This document shows positions 1-12,985 of a stretch of 64,000 nucleotides of DNA, one piece after another. Each line of letters starts with the position of its first letter. The stretch's first letter is position 1. Origin of the DNA: Hormiphora californensis (lineage: Eukaryota; Ctenophora; Tentaculata; Cydippida; Pleurobrachiidae); contig CM035352.1 in the NCBI GenBank assembly GCA_020137815.1, positions 7,484,905 through 7,548,904 of the forward strand, written 5' to 3'. The notes beneath the pieces are model-generated. The model saw only the letters and a list, made by a program, of their open reading frames with translations, ran no database searches and was not told where the DNA came from. Position numbers and translations under genes: made by a program.

Positions 1-626
1 CTTTTTCCCACATATATGTCACCAATTCAATGGTTGCCATGGTAACTAAATCGGTAACTATGGAGACTGAATTGCTAAATTATGTTCCGAAATGATCACA
101 AACTGCCAGTAAAGTAAAAACAACTGCTCACAAAAGAGGGCCGGGTGTTAAACATAACGCTTTGGGTTTGCCATCTGATTTAGAATGGGTGTGGTAATTT
201 AAACATGTGACACTGTGCAGTGTACAGAGCTGATGAGATATGTGACACTGACAGGGCTGGGGTTCTGATGAGATGAAATGTGATCGGATAGCAGGAGCAG
301 TGAGCACACATCAAGAGGACCCAAAAAAACTAAATCAGTGCCCATAGCAACATGAACAAAATGATGTGACGAATTGGTCATGTCATGAACGCGCGCGGCG
401 GAAGTAGAAGTTAAAGCAATCGTTGTGAGCAGCATCTGTGTGTGCGCGGCGCTACTTCCATCTTAGCTTCCGTAGTTACGTAATTTCACCACTGCTTCAC
501 AGCTTTGGTCATATGACGTGTTTTATGAAGGAGCACTGTCGCGTAGAAACGCACTGAACGAACGGCTTCGACGACGTTCATCTCCAAATTATAATAGAGA
601 TAATTTGTTTGTTCCTTAGAGCAATG
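1..626. other. Intergenic, no gene seen
   Basis: No coding exon could be supported. The stretch contains a short CCATGGTAAC-type palindrome near 35-50, a motif that recurs across the window, and CG-rich patches at 390-480. It may be promoter-distal or repeat-derived DNA upstream of the SCAF4/8-like gene. Confidence 0.4.
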
Positions 627-1019
627 AGTAGGAGCGGTTAGATCAGCACGTGCAGAAAGTCGCGCGCCACCCTAATCTCAGGTTACTCTCACGGCTTCAT
701 TTCGCATCCAATCCAAAAGTGACCTTTATCAAACCTGTAGATCTCCTCAAGGAGAAGCAAAAACTTGAGGGACATTTCTTGATTGGATGCGACCTCGAGG
801 AGCTATGACAATGCGCAAAAAGGGGTGGCACGCGACTAAAGTCCATTTTTATTCAACTGTTCACCCCTCAACTCATGCGCGTGCGATATTTTAATTTACG
901 CTGCGCGCTACACGTTAACATGTGATAAACGCGCAAAACAATTCCGCGCACGACTTTGGGGGGTGAACAGTTGAAAAAAATGGACTTTATAACCACGTGG
1001 TGATCTAACCGCTCCTACT
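627..1019. mobile_element. MITE with about 50-bp terminal inverted repeats, interrupted by a second MITE
   Basis: The ends are inverted copies: 627-645 matches the reverse complement of 1001-1019, starting with AGGAGCGGTTAGATCA. When the nested element at 839-987 is removed, the inverted match continues through GTCGCG and GCCACCC to about 50 bp per side. No coding capacity is seen and no clear target-site duplication was found, so the family is not assigned. It lies directly against the next MITE at 1025. Confidence 0.7.
839..987. mobile_element. TA-flanked palindromic MITE, copy 1
   Basis: This element of about 149 bp begins AAGTCCATTTTT and ends with its inverse AAAAATGGACTT. TA dinucleotides flank it at 837-838 and 988-989. 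The inner arms carry TTCAACTGTTCACCCC and its inverse, around a CG-rich centre with GCGCG motifs. Copies 34878-35028 and 63938-64000 share the terminal AAAGTC and the GTCACCCC/GCGCGGAATG core. TA duplication is typical of Tc1/mariner-type non-autonomous elements. It is nested in the 627-1019 element. Confidence 0.75.
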
Positions 1020-1024
1020 ATCAT

Positions 1025-1395
1025 GGTAAGCGGTAAAGGTTGACCCGTCTCCTGAGAATTTAAAACTGTTTTGGCCATAACTCAGCCATTTCTTGACCAA
1101 TTTGCAAAATCTTGGGCTCATTGGAAAGAAGACATTAAGATCTTTAAAATGAGCTCAATAAAATGAAAATTGGCGCAAATTGCGCGGCGTAGTGGCGAAA
1201 ACGCGCATTTTGCGCCATTGCGCCGCGCAAAGCCGCACAATTTGCGCCAATTTTCATTTTATTGAGCTCATTTTAAAGATCTTTTTTTCTTCTTTCCAAT
1301 GAGCCCAAGATTTTGCAAATTGGTCAAGAAATGGCTGAGTTATGGCCAAATAAAAATATAATTCTCAGGAGACGGGTCGACCTTTACCGCTTACC
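1025..1395. mobile_element. Long-palindrome MITE with 9-bp target-site duplication
   Basis: 371 bp, almost entirely one inverted repeat. It starts GGTAAGCGGTAAAGG and ends CCTTTACCGCTTACC, and the arms run inward through AACTCAGCCATTTCTTGACC and its inverse to a small loop near 1195. The direct repeat TACTATCAT lies immediately outside both ends (1016-1024 and 1396-1404), a 9-bp duplication as made by MULE/Mutator-type transposases. There is no coding capacity. Confidence 0.85.
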
Positions 1396-1404
1396 TACTA
1401 TCAT

Positions 1405-2550
1405 ACACATTGGGTTTTTGAAAAAACGGCCATTAGAATTTTGGCGAGGCGGGTAAATCATTTACTGTAACGCGCGAATTTCCCCAAAAAAGCGCTGCTT
1501 TTTTACGCCGCGCGGAACCTAAAATTACGCGCGCAGTGTAAAATTTTAAAATTCATTGAAAATTTCCTCTCATTCGCGTTTTATGTCGCCAAAAAAAGTC
1601 TACGAAAAATTCCAAATTCGTGAATTATAAGAACTCCGGTCAGTTCTCATCTTGCCAATCCGTTTTCCGGGAACCCCTGGCCAAAGGACATTAAAATTCA
1701 CATAACGACCAAGTTTCATATCGATTGGATAAGATTTTGGGTGGCTACGGTGAAAAATATCGTATTTTTGGCATTTTTAACTTTCCCGACGCGATTTACG
1801 ACCCTTAAACATTGAGTTACGGGAAATCGCTATCAAGTAAAATGAAGTTCAAACGATTCTCTTTCCCCACTATTGCGTTAGTTTTTTGATTTAGAGCCGT
1901 TTTCAGGGTCTTAGAAGCGTTTGAAAAATGTAAGTCTTTTTGTCGCAATGACGTCACCCCGTGACGTCACTGCTGTTAAGATCGGATCAAAAATCTGAGC
2001 CCGTACTTACATCCGCCTTGGTCCAAGGTACCAGTGTACAAATTTTCAGGGGTCTAGCTCAAAAACTGTGGGAGGAGTTTGAAAAACCAATTAACGGACA
2101 GACTGACTAACATTATGGAATTTATTATATGGATAATGTTAAATGCTTTCTGTATGTTTATAAGTCGCATGGGACGTGCGTGGTGTACCAGGAGTGGTGG
2201 ATTGTGAAGCCACTCTTGTTGTGTCCCTCTCCTATATTCTCCGTGTGCCAACACAACACTATAATGGTACACCCGCACAGTAGTGTTCCTTTCTTATCCA
2301 GTTGTTTTCTGTATAAATTATTGTTTTGACATGTTGTATTTGAACCGGCTTTTGCAAAAAAAAACTAATTTAGTACATTTCAATTGTCAAAGTCAAAAGT
2401 GTAAAGTGTGAACAGAGGTATATGTGCAATGGTTGGAATCAGAAGAAGTCTTTTTACTGATCACAGATTCCGCCAAACGAAACAAACATTTTCAAATTCC
2501 ATGCTAACGTTTCTTCCCCATTTTAGAATGTACACATTTTAACACAGATA
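1405..2550. other. Intergenic upstream of the SCAF4/8-like gene
   Basis: No supported gene. The stretch holds CG-rich AT-mixed repeat-like DNA, including a short inverted pair of TGACGTCAC sites at about 1948-1972. A pyrimidine tract ending TTTTAG at 2521-2526 looks like a 3' splice site for the transcript whose start codon is at 2551. Confidence 0.4.
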
Positions 2551-5500
2551 ATGACGCAGCCTTCACCAGAACTCGTGAAATCGTTCAACGATGAGGTACG
2601 CTATATTACTATACTGTACTTTATTACTTTACATTTTACTGGGTACTGTTTGTGAGAAGAAGTTGTTTCTCTTTATTAATGTAGAGAAACCGGTTTGAAA
2701 CAGCAGAGAATAATTCGTAATAGCATATTTGTGGGTGATTTGGGCTGGGATCATCCTTCTTTGTTACTGCAGTAATATGCTCTGTGGAGCTACCCATGGG
2801 TAGCTCCACACCCGCTCCACAAAACATATTCACCTGATAGGTCCCTGATCCTTATGTGGGAGGTTTAATACGATGTCCGACCAAGTATTTTAACGGGTTG
2901 TGAAAGGGAGGGGTCAAATATGATGTGAAAAAGACAATCAATAGACAGCAGCTATTCTTTAGTATCATGGCTGAAGAGCATTCTTCAACTGTACCCAAGT
3001 AGCTGAAATCAGATCATGCCACAACTCAATTCTACTCGGAAGACCCTATGTTTTGTTGTCCCATACCTCTCCTCCTTAATCCTCCGGAACATTATCTCTC
3101 TCTTTCTCTCTTACCTTCTCTATCTCTCCCCCTCACTCTATCTACCCCTCTCTCAGGCCTCAGCTCACTCTCTCTGTCTCTCTCTTTTCAGAACCGGATT
3201 TTCACCATTTTTAGCAATCGATTTCCTTTCCGACGTAATTTCATCTTTATTGTATCACCACCAGATCCCCACCAAAATTGTGTAAACCCCATAATTATTG
3301 AACGAGGGCCTAAATCAAACATCGCTTCATAAGTTTCGTGCTCCTTGGTCTGTAGAACAAGTGTGCCAAAAGAGAAGGTCTAGATCCTAGCCGTTTTTTC
3401 AAAAAGTGGTTAACCATGTGAAAAAGGGGGTTTAGAGGAGATCTCGAGAGCCATAATGGCGATTTTTCCAGATTTTCTTAACCCCAAATAATTCAAAGAC
3501 CTTGGACTTATGGTGTAAAACTTTGCAGAGTGATCCCTCTTGATAAGACAAAGTGTTTGAGTCAAACAGTTTGACACTCAATTGGCCCAATTGAATTGGG
3601 TCTTCCTAACCCCCTACCAGTCCTAGAATAATAAGTGACCTTAACTTTCTCTTGATGAACCGTTTACACAAAAGTCAATTATGTTATCGTTATGATTTAG
3701 TGCGCCAAGTGCTATCACATGATGGTAACCCCAAAATAGGGGTCAAAATTTAGCGACATCCCAACCCCCACTCTGCCATTAACAGGGTTTTGCTCAAGAT
3801 TTCAAACAAAATCAAAGAGGGGTCAGCGAGGGGTTTACAGGTTTATCTGCACGCAAGGGAGGGAGTTGTGTTCTATAGACCCCGCTGGCGGACACCTAGA
3901 AGCAAAACAAGCACAATTTACGTGGTTGACACAGAGAGAGCTCACACAAAACGGGTCAAACAGTTAGAAATGAAGCTACAGAGTGCCTCTCTACATTCCT
4001 ACACACTCGTAACAATCGTCGTAACAGTTTCAAAGGGTGGAATGCAGAGAGAGATTACAGTTAATTGTGGGTCATGAGCAACAGTTGCAACAGACTGGCG
4101 GGCGCCAAATCTAGACAGAGAGCGTTGTAGGTTGTACACACACTCCCTCTTGTGTTGTCATGTCATTTTATCGTGTTTCCAGTGATTCTTTGTGATCTTT
4201 ACACAAATCTGTCAGAGGGCGTGCGTCTATCGAGACACAAACTCACGGCAGTGCACGGCCCAATAGACCAGTGCAAATTGTTTGAGCGCGCCGTGCGTCT
4301 ATTTGAGCCGGCGGGGTCTATATATTTGTAACTTGACATTAGAGTGCGAGAGGGAAGACACCGGTCTGGAGAGAACAATTCACTGGAACCCATATATATT
4401 CCCATTACATACATCCCGGTCCCTTTCTGTTCCTTCGACTATCCCCCCCCCCCCCCCCCCCCCCCCCTCCTTTCCGTCCCCTGCAATCCCAAAGTTTCGC
4501 TCCCTCCATCCACCTCTCCGCGCACTAGCAGATATTGACCAGAGTGCTGGTGAAAGTTGTAGTTGTTAGCAGCAGTTTGGTGCGCGCTCTCATATTAGTC
4601 TGCAGGCTCAGCTCCTGCCTTCTAATTTCTACACACTGACATTGTTTATTGCTTATCAATAATTAGATAAGATCCTAAAATGACTGTCCAAATAATACAC
4701 TGGTATATTCGAGAATCAGCAAACCGGCAATAGTTAGAGAACGATTAATTGAACATTGTGTGGCTCACACCGTCATTTTGTTTCAGCACTCTTTGGGGGT
4801 TCGGTAGATCAAATGGAACATTGTAACCCTTCTCTAACCACTTCTCTTTCCTCAGTTGGCGAGTATGCTCACTCAGAAGCCGCCAGTGTCAAGTAGCAAG
4901 ATGAAGGATATAACAAGGGGCGCAATGAAGGGAGTTAGGTTCTATAAACACATTGTCATGTCTGTCGAGAAACTCATACAAAAGGTAGGATTTAAATCGA
5001 ATTCTGGTATATTCTGAATTGAACTTAATTGAACTGCTTATAAATGCTAGTTTTCTTTACTTTTACGATCTCCCTCCACACCACTAAGTTGTTACATTTC
5101 AAGGTGTCTGTATCTTGAGAGTCATGAACCATGTCCCCTAATGTACGCTCCCCTCACTCGCAGTGTAAGCCGGAGTTTAAGCTATCTGGTGTATACGTCA
5201 TAGACGCCATAGTACGGCAATCAAAGCACCAGAACAAGGAGCGAGACAACTACGCACCTCGCTTTGAGATAAACCTCCATACAACTGCTCAAAACTTGTT
5301 CAAGTGTAGTAGGGGAGACCAGGTTAAGATATGCAGAACGTTCAAATTGTGGGAGTTGAACAGCGTCTTCTCCTATCACACTATTCAGAAGTGTCTTGTT
5401 CACGCCTCTCCTGATATCAGGAAAGGTAAGAAGGGGTCTGTACTGGGCTGGGGAGGGGGCATGCTAATTGTTAGAAAAGGTAAGGAGGGACTGCTTTTTA

Positions 5501-8500
5501 AACGTTCTAGTAAAACTCATTAATGGCAGTTTCGACAAAGTTGCTTGGACTATTATAATTAACGGCCGGTGTTCATTACAATATTTCCACAGAGGGTGTG
5601 GGGTTAGCGGAGGATTCCATTGCTAAGATGAGGCAGTTATCGGGGGATGATGATCTCGCAAAACAACAGAAACAACTGGAGGAACAGAAACGAAGGCTAG
5701 CCAAACAGGAAGAAGAGGTATGTGTGACAGATTCTCTGGGGGTGTTACGTTCTACTTTTTATAATTCTGTGTGTGGCAGATTCTCTACTCTCTAGGGGTG
5801 TACTACTTTTTGTAACCTGTTTGGTAACACATCCCGCAGATCTCTAATTATCCAACTAATTAATTAACTAATCATCCAACTATTCCCCTACCAGATAAAC
5901 CGGCAAAAAGAAGAACTGAACAAACTAAACAATTCAACAATACCTGCTAATATCGGCAACATATTGTTTGTAAGTGATGAACTTTATTTATAATTTAATG
6001 AATTGTCATCATCGTCAACAGTTTTTTGAATTTCTATCCGATAATCCGCCATGTTCCCACAGGGGGTGTCTGCACAGAATGAGAAATCAGACTCACCTGC
6101 ACCTGAAAATAAAGCCGAAGTAAGTAGACCATCAACCCCCTCTCTCTCTCTCCTCTCCACTATCCCCCCCCCCCCTCCCTGAAATAAGTGCTCCCGGCTC
6201 CCGCCTCTCTCAATATTCTTGGATCAATACTGGTTATGATCACTCGCTCTCTCCACACCCCTTCCTAGTTCTCCCCATCTCCAGATTTTGATGGATAATT
6301 TTGACTATGGCGATGACGATGAGGACGCTGTAAACAGACAGTTGAAGAAAGTGAAGGCCCCAGCAAACCCGCCCTCAGCTGAGAAGTATAACCCTAACAA
6401 AAGTGCGGAGAGCAGGGAACTGGATAAACTTTATACACCCTCACCCATCGAGAAACCACCCAAAAAGTAGGTCGCATGGTCGGGGTCGGTTGTGGGCAAC
6501 TACCTAACCACTTCTATCATCTTCGCCGTGTTTCTCACATCTTCAGATTCAACACTGTTCCTCCACTTTCAGATTTTTCACATAGATATCCTCTTCCCCT
6601 CTGTTACCTCTAACAATATCATATTTTTCAGATCGAAGCACCGCTCCCCGGAATCCAGGGAGCACAGGAGGAAAAGTTCCACAAGGGACGAATCGAGGGA
6701 AAGCAAGAAACACAAGAAGAGCAAGAGGGAGAGTAAGAGGTCCCGGAGTGCTAGTCCAATACACCATCGGAAGACTAGTGGAGGGGACCGGGGTAGTAGT
6801 GGGGGTGACAGGGGGAGTAGTGCTGTTCTAAACACAGAGAAACTAACGAAACCCAACTGCGTAACAGGTCAGTTGTCATCATGGCACCCCCGTCACCATG
6901 ACAATCCCCCTGTTGTACTTTTGAGTCCGTTCGTTTATTTAAAAACATCAGATCCCAGACTTCACTCTCACCACACCTATTCCAATAACATCCTATTTTG
7001 CAGTAATGAGTACTACAATATGGATTGGTAACATCAGGAAGACAGTCCCTGAGAGCGAGATATCTGGGTTACTAAAGAAGACAGTAGATGCTGATTCTAT
7101 AAAGGAAATCAATATGGTACCTCCCCGGGGATGTTGTTATGTCAACCTGAAGGACAGGAGGACAGCTGACAAAGCTATTAATGAACTGAAGGACCTGAAA
7201 CTGCACGGCACTGCGTGCAAGGTATAACCCCCACCCCCCGATTTAACCACTCCCCTAAACCACACCCCTCCCCTAGGGACTTCGCTTTTTCATACGTTCA
7301 AGCTGGCCCTTTCCCTTTAATATGTAGCTACTAACACTACTACACTGTCTTCAGACTGACCCTTTCAGACGTGCAGACTGACTCCTAACAACTCCCTTTT
7401 CTCTTCCCTCCCCAGATCGCGTGGGCTCCTGGTAAGGGCTGCAAATCCCTCAAACACTTCTGGAACGTAGATCTAGGTTGCACCTTTATTCCCTTCAAGG
7501 ACTACCACAAACTCCAAGACTACCACACCACCAACCCCTCATTAGCCCCTGATTTGGGTGACGGGGGGACCATCCTGGATAGTTCTCTACCGGGGAATAG
7601 AGGTAATTATATATTGGGCACAGTGCCAAATGGGCACTTGTGTCACAAGAGAGATGTATTTGGGGGTGTGGTTCGGGGGTTGGGTTAGGATCTTTTAGAT
7701 TTGAGCGAGAAAATGTATATGTCATGAACTGTGAGATCATGTTTTTTAAATGTAGCAAGGAAGCTTTAAATTAAATGTAGCAATTAGATCTTTAAAATGA
7801 TGAAATTATGTTTGATGTTAGAGCGTTTTACTTTATATCATGTCTTTAAGCAATATAAATGATTGGGCAATGTACAAATAATTCCGGGTATGCAAAATAT
7901 GCAGTCCGCTCAGTGTCACAATTGTTCAATGTTCTGAACAAGTCAAATTCACCGTATCACACTGTTGTTCTTTCTGTACCATGCTTTGGTCCATTATTCC
8001 CAATCATTGAATTGACCACAATTTGGTCAGAAACCAAATGGCAGTTTATAATTTGGTTACCATGCCAGTTGTAACTCGAGATCCAAAGTTCTATGAAATC
8101 AACAGTTTTGGGCTATTGCTCACCCATATAATAATATTATTAGCTGGCTCGCTTAACATTTTCGCTTTCACTAATCAATCATAACCATACTCATAGCTTA
8201 TGCCATGGCATCGTTATTGTACCCGTTGATTGGACCATACACTGACTGAAAAATAAGAAGATATTACAAAATATTGTACCATTTGTTATTAGTGCGATAA
8301 TCGTAACGCGAGAGACGAGAGAGAGACGAGCGAGAGACGAGCGAGATGTATTTAATGAGCGACATATTATGGGTCTGTTTTTGGTCTAATATTGGATATA
8401 CATTGTCCCCCTGGGCCCTGATATTAGCCTGACGTATTGTCATGTATGATTGATAACGAGATATGATAAGGGGCGATTCAAAAAGGAGGTCCAGGGGTAG

Positions 8501-11500
8501 GGGAAGGGGAGGTAGCCGATTTCGGACATCTCTGGACAAAGGGGAAGGGGGTTGACGCAATTCGGACTGTCCCAGGTTTTGAAGAAAAATTTTACTGATT
8601 TTACTAGACGAAATCTCGGACAGGGGGGAGGTAGGGGGTCTGGCAGATTCGGACAGGCCTGGACAGGGGAGGGAGGGGGGGGGTAAAAAATGACCAAAAA
8701 TCACGGACGTCCTTTTTGAATCGCCCCTAACGAGATATGTAATGGGTGTGTGTTAGGTTATATTAATGACCCCCTATGATTCTGTTCGATAACCCACTCC
8801 ACACCAGGCGGTGCTGACTACTACGATCCCGTGATGTCCGATAGTGGAGGGGACCTGTTTGACTCTCCCATTCCAATCCTGCCCATCCCAAGTGTGGTAC
8901 CGAGTATGCCTCAGTTACCCAACAGGGCGCCACCTCCACGGCCCACACCCCCTCTGGAGCCCCCTCCACCCACACCAGCTGCCCCTATGGTGGGATCAGG
9001 GGCCCTTCAAGGTGTGTATCGGTCCCCCTTCATGCCCCCACCGACAGATTTCAACTCCTTCCTGGTAAACGCCATGAAGCCCGGTGCCATGCCCCCTCCT
9101 GACAACAACAACTCAGTTATTGGGAACAGTATTACCTCGCTGGGAGGGAGCGGTATCGGTTCCCTTGGTAACAGCATTGGTTCCCTTGGTAACAGCATTG
9201 GTTCCCTTGGTAACAGCATTGGGAGCATTGGTAACAGCATATGGGAGCATGAACACTTCGAATGCCAACAAGTTTCGGATCTCTTGGTGTCGGTAACATT
9301 ATGAACACTAGCATGAGTGGTAACATGAACATGAGTGGTAATATGAACACTAATATTAACATGAGTGCAGCAGTTGGTAATATGGGGTCCCTAGCAATAC
9401 CAGTTCTAGGGGAACAAAACAAGGCAGCACCCCTCATTCCCCCCACTTCTGATAGGATGCACGCTGGAGGTCTCCCTCCCTTCAACCCTCAATTTAATCC
9501 CATGTTCAGCCCTCAGCAACACCAGTCTCCCCGGCCCTTGTTCAGCCCACAGCAACAACAATCTCCCCGCCCCCTGTTCCTGAGCCAGGGTGGAGTCCAG
9601 CGACCTAGGCCTCCCGGACCTGATCACACTAATAGAGGGGGACCTCCCAACCTGCTCTCTCCACGACCCCCTGTTCCCAGTGCTCCTAACATGATATTAC
9701 CTGGACCTAACTCTTCCATCCCCTCATCTCTCCTTCCTTCTAACTCCCCTCTCATGCCGGCTAACATCCCTCTACCCACCCAACCTCCACCAACCTCCCT
9801 GGCTCCCCCCGGGTTCCAGCCACCATCCTCTCTTGCTCCCCCAGGGTTCCAGCCCCCCTCTTCTCTTGCTCCACCCGGGTTCCAGCCGCTCGCATCCCTT
9901 GATATTCCTGGAAAACCAATCCCTAGTTTCCTGGAAAAAGAGAGTGAAAAGAAATCATTCAGTCCAGCACCTGGAGATGGAGGACCACCTGGATTTGATG
10001 AGCCCCCTAAACAGCAGTTTGGGCAGTTTACTGTTCATCCCTCCCGTAACAACAACAATAATATGGGAGGTGGAGGAGGACCGAGACAGTCATTTGGTGG
10101 GGGTTACAGAGGCCGTGGTGGTAGGGGCGGGTACCGGCCGAGAAACCAGTTTCTCTGGATCTTCTCGTCCTCCCTTTTCCTATGAACTTTAGACCATCAT
10201 TCCGGCCACGTTTTAATAACAACTCTTGAATTAATTGATTCGAGATGATTGGTCCTGCCTGAGAGAAGACAGTGATATGCTTTTGGTTTTTGAAATGAGT
10301 TTGAACTGTGCAACTTTGAAACTGTGTGCGTGTGTGTTACTATTATTGGATAAATCGAGAAAACTGAGACGAAGAGAGAGATATTGAAGAGAGAGAAATT
10401 GAAGAGAGAGAATTGAAAGGACCTACAAATATGTTATACTACTCTGATTATCGTTAAAATCATTTAAATTGGCCTCTTTTAATTATGTCGGGGGATGACG
10501 GATGGGGGAGAAGAACACCCTTTCTACACCCATTTCTAACACCCCCTCATTATTACAGGCGAGGGAGCTGGTGAGGTTTTAGAGCAGTTATTCCACTCCA
10601 TCAAGGAGGGTGGAGGAGCCCGAGCTACCAACGGTGGGGTCCACACCGCTGAGGAAGATCGGGTCAGCGCTAAACTAGATAAACTTCACAACATATCCCT
10701 CCTCGGGAAACCGACCTCAGATCAACCCGGTGGGAAAACAACAACCCCTGGTTCAGATAGTATCGTCCACCTTCTAAACTCTCCCGGATATGACCACCCT
10801 GAACCCTCGAGGGATGAGGAGGTTGGGTACTTTGGGGACAGGGTAATGAGTCCCCCGGAGAGTCTCAATGTACCTGCCCCTCAACTAGAACCAGAGACCC
10901 CGATCAAGGAGGAGGTCCTGCCCTACAGCCGCCCAGTTGATCCTGCAACTCCATCCCCGCTGAAGAAAGCAATCAACTTGCAGACATATCTGAAGAGGAA
11001 GAAGGACGATGAGACCCCGGAGGAAACTCCGCCATCCTCCTCAGATCACATGATGACGTCACCGCCTCGTACTGTGACGTCATTACCTGCGGTGACATCA
11101 TCACCTGATATCGCCATGTCACCCGTCAAGAGATCCATCACTCCTCCTCCTGTTAAGAGATCCATCACTCCTCCTCCTGCTGCCCCTGTCCAGGAGGCCG
11201 TCGGGGATGATTTGCTGGAGTGGGCCTCACAGGAGGGAGAAGTGGTTAAGGATGAGACTACTACACCACCTGCTGTTGTTAGTGATTCTTTGGATGATAA
11301 ACTGGCTGAGGTGGAGATGGAGAGGGATCCAGATCTTCTCCCTTCGTTCTTCCTTCAGAGAGAGGAAGAAGAAGAGGAAGATGGGGAGATCTCCCAGGAG
11401 GATGTGTTAGCTGGTATCAAATCTCCCTCTGTGTCACCTGAGAAAACCCCACCACGACCCAAGATGGACAGCACACCTCCACCACAACAGAGCACCGTGG

Positions 11501-11769
11501 CTGAGGCGGATAGGAGAAGTAGGTCCAAGAGTGAGTCGAAGAAAGATAAGAAGAAGAAGAAAAAGAAGAAGAAGAACAAGAAGAAGAGTGAGAAAGATAG
11601 TGATATTGATGAAGATATCAGGAAGTTGGAACTTCTCAAGGCTGAGCTGGAGAGAGAGGAGAGGAAGGAGAGGGAGAAGGAAGCTAGGAAGTTGGAAAAG
11701 AGAAGGAAACGGAGCCCCAGTCCGAAGTTCAAGGACAAACATAAAAAAGAAAAACGGGCAAAGAGATAG
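2551..11769 (+). CDS. SCAF4/SCAF8: SCAF4/SCAF8-like CTD-interacting SR protein (12 exons)
   Basis: Proposed exons: 2551-2595, 4856-4984, 5164-5425, 5593-5717, 5895-5969, 6063-6119, 6285-6466, 6632-6867, 7004-7221, 7416-7602, 8808-10120, 10559-11769; all junctions are GT-AG and phases agree. Exons 1-4 encode a CTD-interacting domain (VYVIDAIVRQSKHQ). Exon 8 is an RS/K-rich stretch. Exons 9-10 encode an RRM (TTIWIGNIRKTVPES, about residues 372-455) followed by IAWAPGKGCKSLKHFW, diagnostic of SCAF4/8. Exon 11 is proline-rich with SLGNSIG repeats. Family role, from knowledge: binds the phosphorylated RNA polymerase II CTD and suppresses early mRNA termination in the nucleus. Two one-base frame breaks lie in exon 11 (about 9240 and 9273); removing 2 bases gives about 1345 aa. 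Membership of the last exon is inferred from phase. Confidence 0.85.
2783..2810. repeat. 28-bp perfect palindrome in SCAF4/8 intron 1
   Basis: Self-complementary around CCATGG (TGTGGAGCTACCC and its inverse). It has no obvious larger element context. Confidence 0.7.
4443..4467 (+). repeat. Poly-C run (25 C) in intron 1
   Basis: An uninterrupted C homopolymer. Its exact length is likely unreliable in any assembly. Confidence 0.9.
8470..8727. mobile_element. 258-bp terminal-inverted-repeat element in SCAF4/8 intron 10
   Basis: The left end GGGGCGATTCAAAAAGGA is matched inverted at the right end (one mismatch in about 23 bp). TAACGAGATATG flanks it on both sides (8454-8465 and 8728-8739); the duplication may extend to about 15 bp with one indel. 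The interior is G-rich with repeated ATTCGGAC and GGACAGG words and no ORF. Confidence 0.65.
10559..11769 (+). CDS. Large 3' exon: acidic/proline-rich region with lysine-rich tail, assigned to the SCAF4/8-like gene
   Basis: The exon follows TATTACAG and opens in phase 1, matching a GT donor at 10121 that ends exon 11 in a Gly-Arg-rich stretch. It codes about 403 residues: Pro/Thr-rich text with two SVKRSITPPP-like repeats, an acidic patch, a poly-lysine stretch near 11540-11590 and a charged, probably coiled KLELLKAELEREERKE segment, ending KDKHKKEKRAKR. I do not recognise this tail in known SCAF4/8 proteins. An alternative is a separate gene whose start lies elsewhere. If the donor at 10121 is not used, exon 11 reads on to a stop at about 10185. 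Confidence 0.55.
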
Positions 11770-12822
11770 ACTGTTAATGGACAATTATATAAGGGGGCAG
11801 AATGAATTATATAGTATGTCTTTGAGAGAAGAGGGAGAGGGAGGGAGGGAGAAGAGTGAGGTAATAAGGTAGGGAGAGAGAAACCACACTATGAAATGTG
11901 ACAATGTTTTTATTGTTTTGAAGCAAGTGTTGCTAGATACACTCATTATATTTTACACCAACTGCAGATCAACTTGTTTTTAATCGCCCACCTTCATGGG
12001 CGCCCCTACTGTCGTAAGGTGAAATCTGCCTGACTTGATCCTGTGTAGCGGCGCCAGAACTTGTTTCGATTCTAAAATCTGAGCGTGTCCTCACATCGGT
12101 TCAGCGGCGCCAGACAGACCCGATCTGGGTGCACTGCCAAAACCTGTATGGTGCCTCTAGACAGATAATGGTTGGCCGCTGTGGTATCAGTATCTTAGAA
12201 TCAAGCAGGGGCGCCCTAAAGAGTTTTTCCCTGGATGTCCCCGGTATTGACAAGTCCTTTCAGATTCAGTTTGATAAAGAAAGGAAAAGGTAATTGCGTA
12301 CCTGGACGAACCATGTATGGGTGATGATGGAGGGCAGTGTGGAATCTGTTTGATAGTTGGAGAAGACCAAGTGGACCTGTCTGATATTTCAGGTAGTTAG
12401 CATACGACCCCCCCCCCCCCCCCAATTAGTATCCCCGGCCCCTTCACTCTCAGACTTGTAGCCTACTGTTTATTCATATTAAGCTGAGTGAATATAACAC
12501 TGTCAGCTCACCATTCACCAAGCTGCCCAGATTCCATTGCATCCTCCATATATCCAGATCCTTTTCTGACTCCCCCCTCTGTGTGCTAAAGACCAATCTC
12601 ACCCGTCTATCTCTGGCGTTTTCTATCTCTATATGCCGGATGTGTTGACCACACGTGCAAAGAGAAGGAGAGAGATAGAGAGATAGAGAGAGAGATGGGG
12701 GAGAGAACACATGCAGTGAGAGCCGTGTTAGCGTGTTGAACAATGAGAAAAAAAACAGAGCTCTACGCTCTAGCCTCTAGAACATACACATGCTAACTTG
12801 CTCTACCCAGACTCTCTACCTA

Positions 12823-12985
12823 AATCCCTTCCTTTCTACCCAGATCCCTTCCTTTCTACCCAGATCCCTTCCTTTCTACCTAAATCCCTTCCTTTCTACC
12901 CAGATCCCTTCCTTTCTACCCAGATCCCATCCTTTCTACCTAGATCCCTTCCTTTCTACCCAGATCCCATCCTTTCTACCTAGAT
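12823..12985 (+). repeat. 20-bp tandem repeat (about 8 copies)
   Basis: The unit is CAGATCCCTTCCTTTCTACC with variants TAAAT and TAGAT at the start. Several copies are identical, indicating recent amplification. Confidence 0.9.

Noticed and set aside
4443-4467. Poly-C run as an i-motif regulatory element
   Set aside because: It is intronic, with no conserved context, and similar homopolymers occur repeatedly in this window. Its length is also unreliable.
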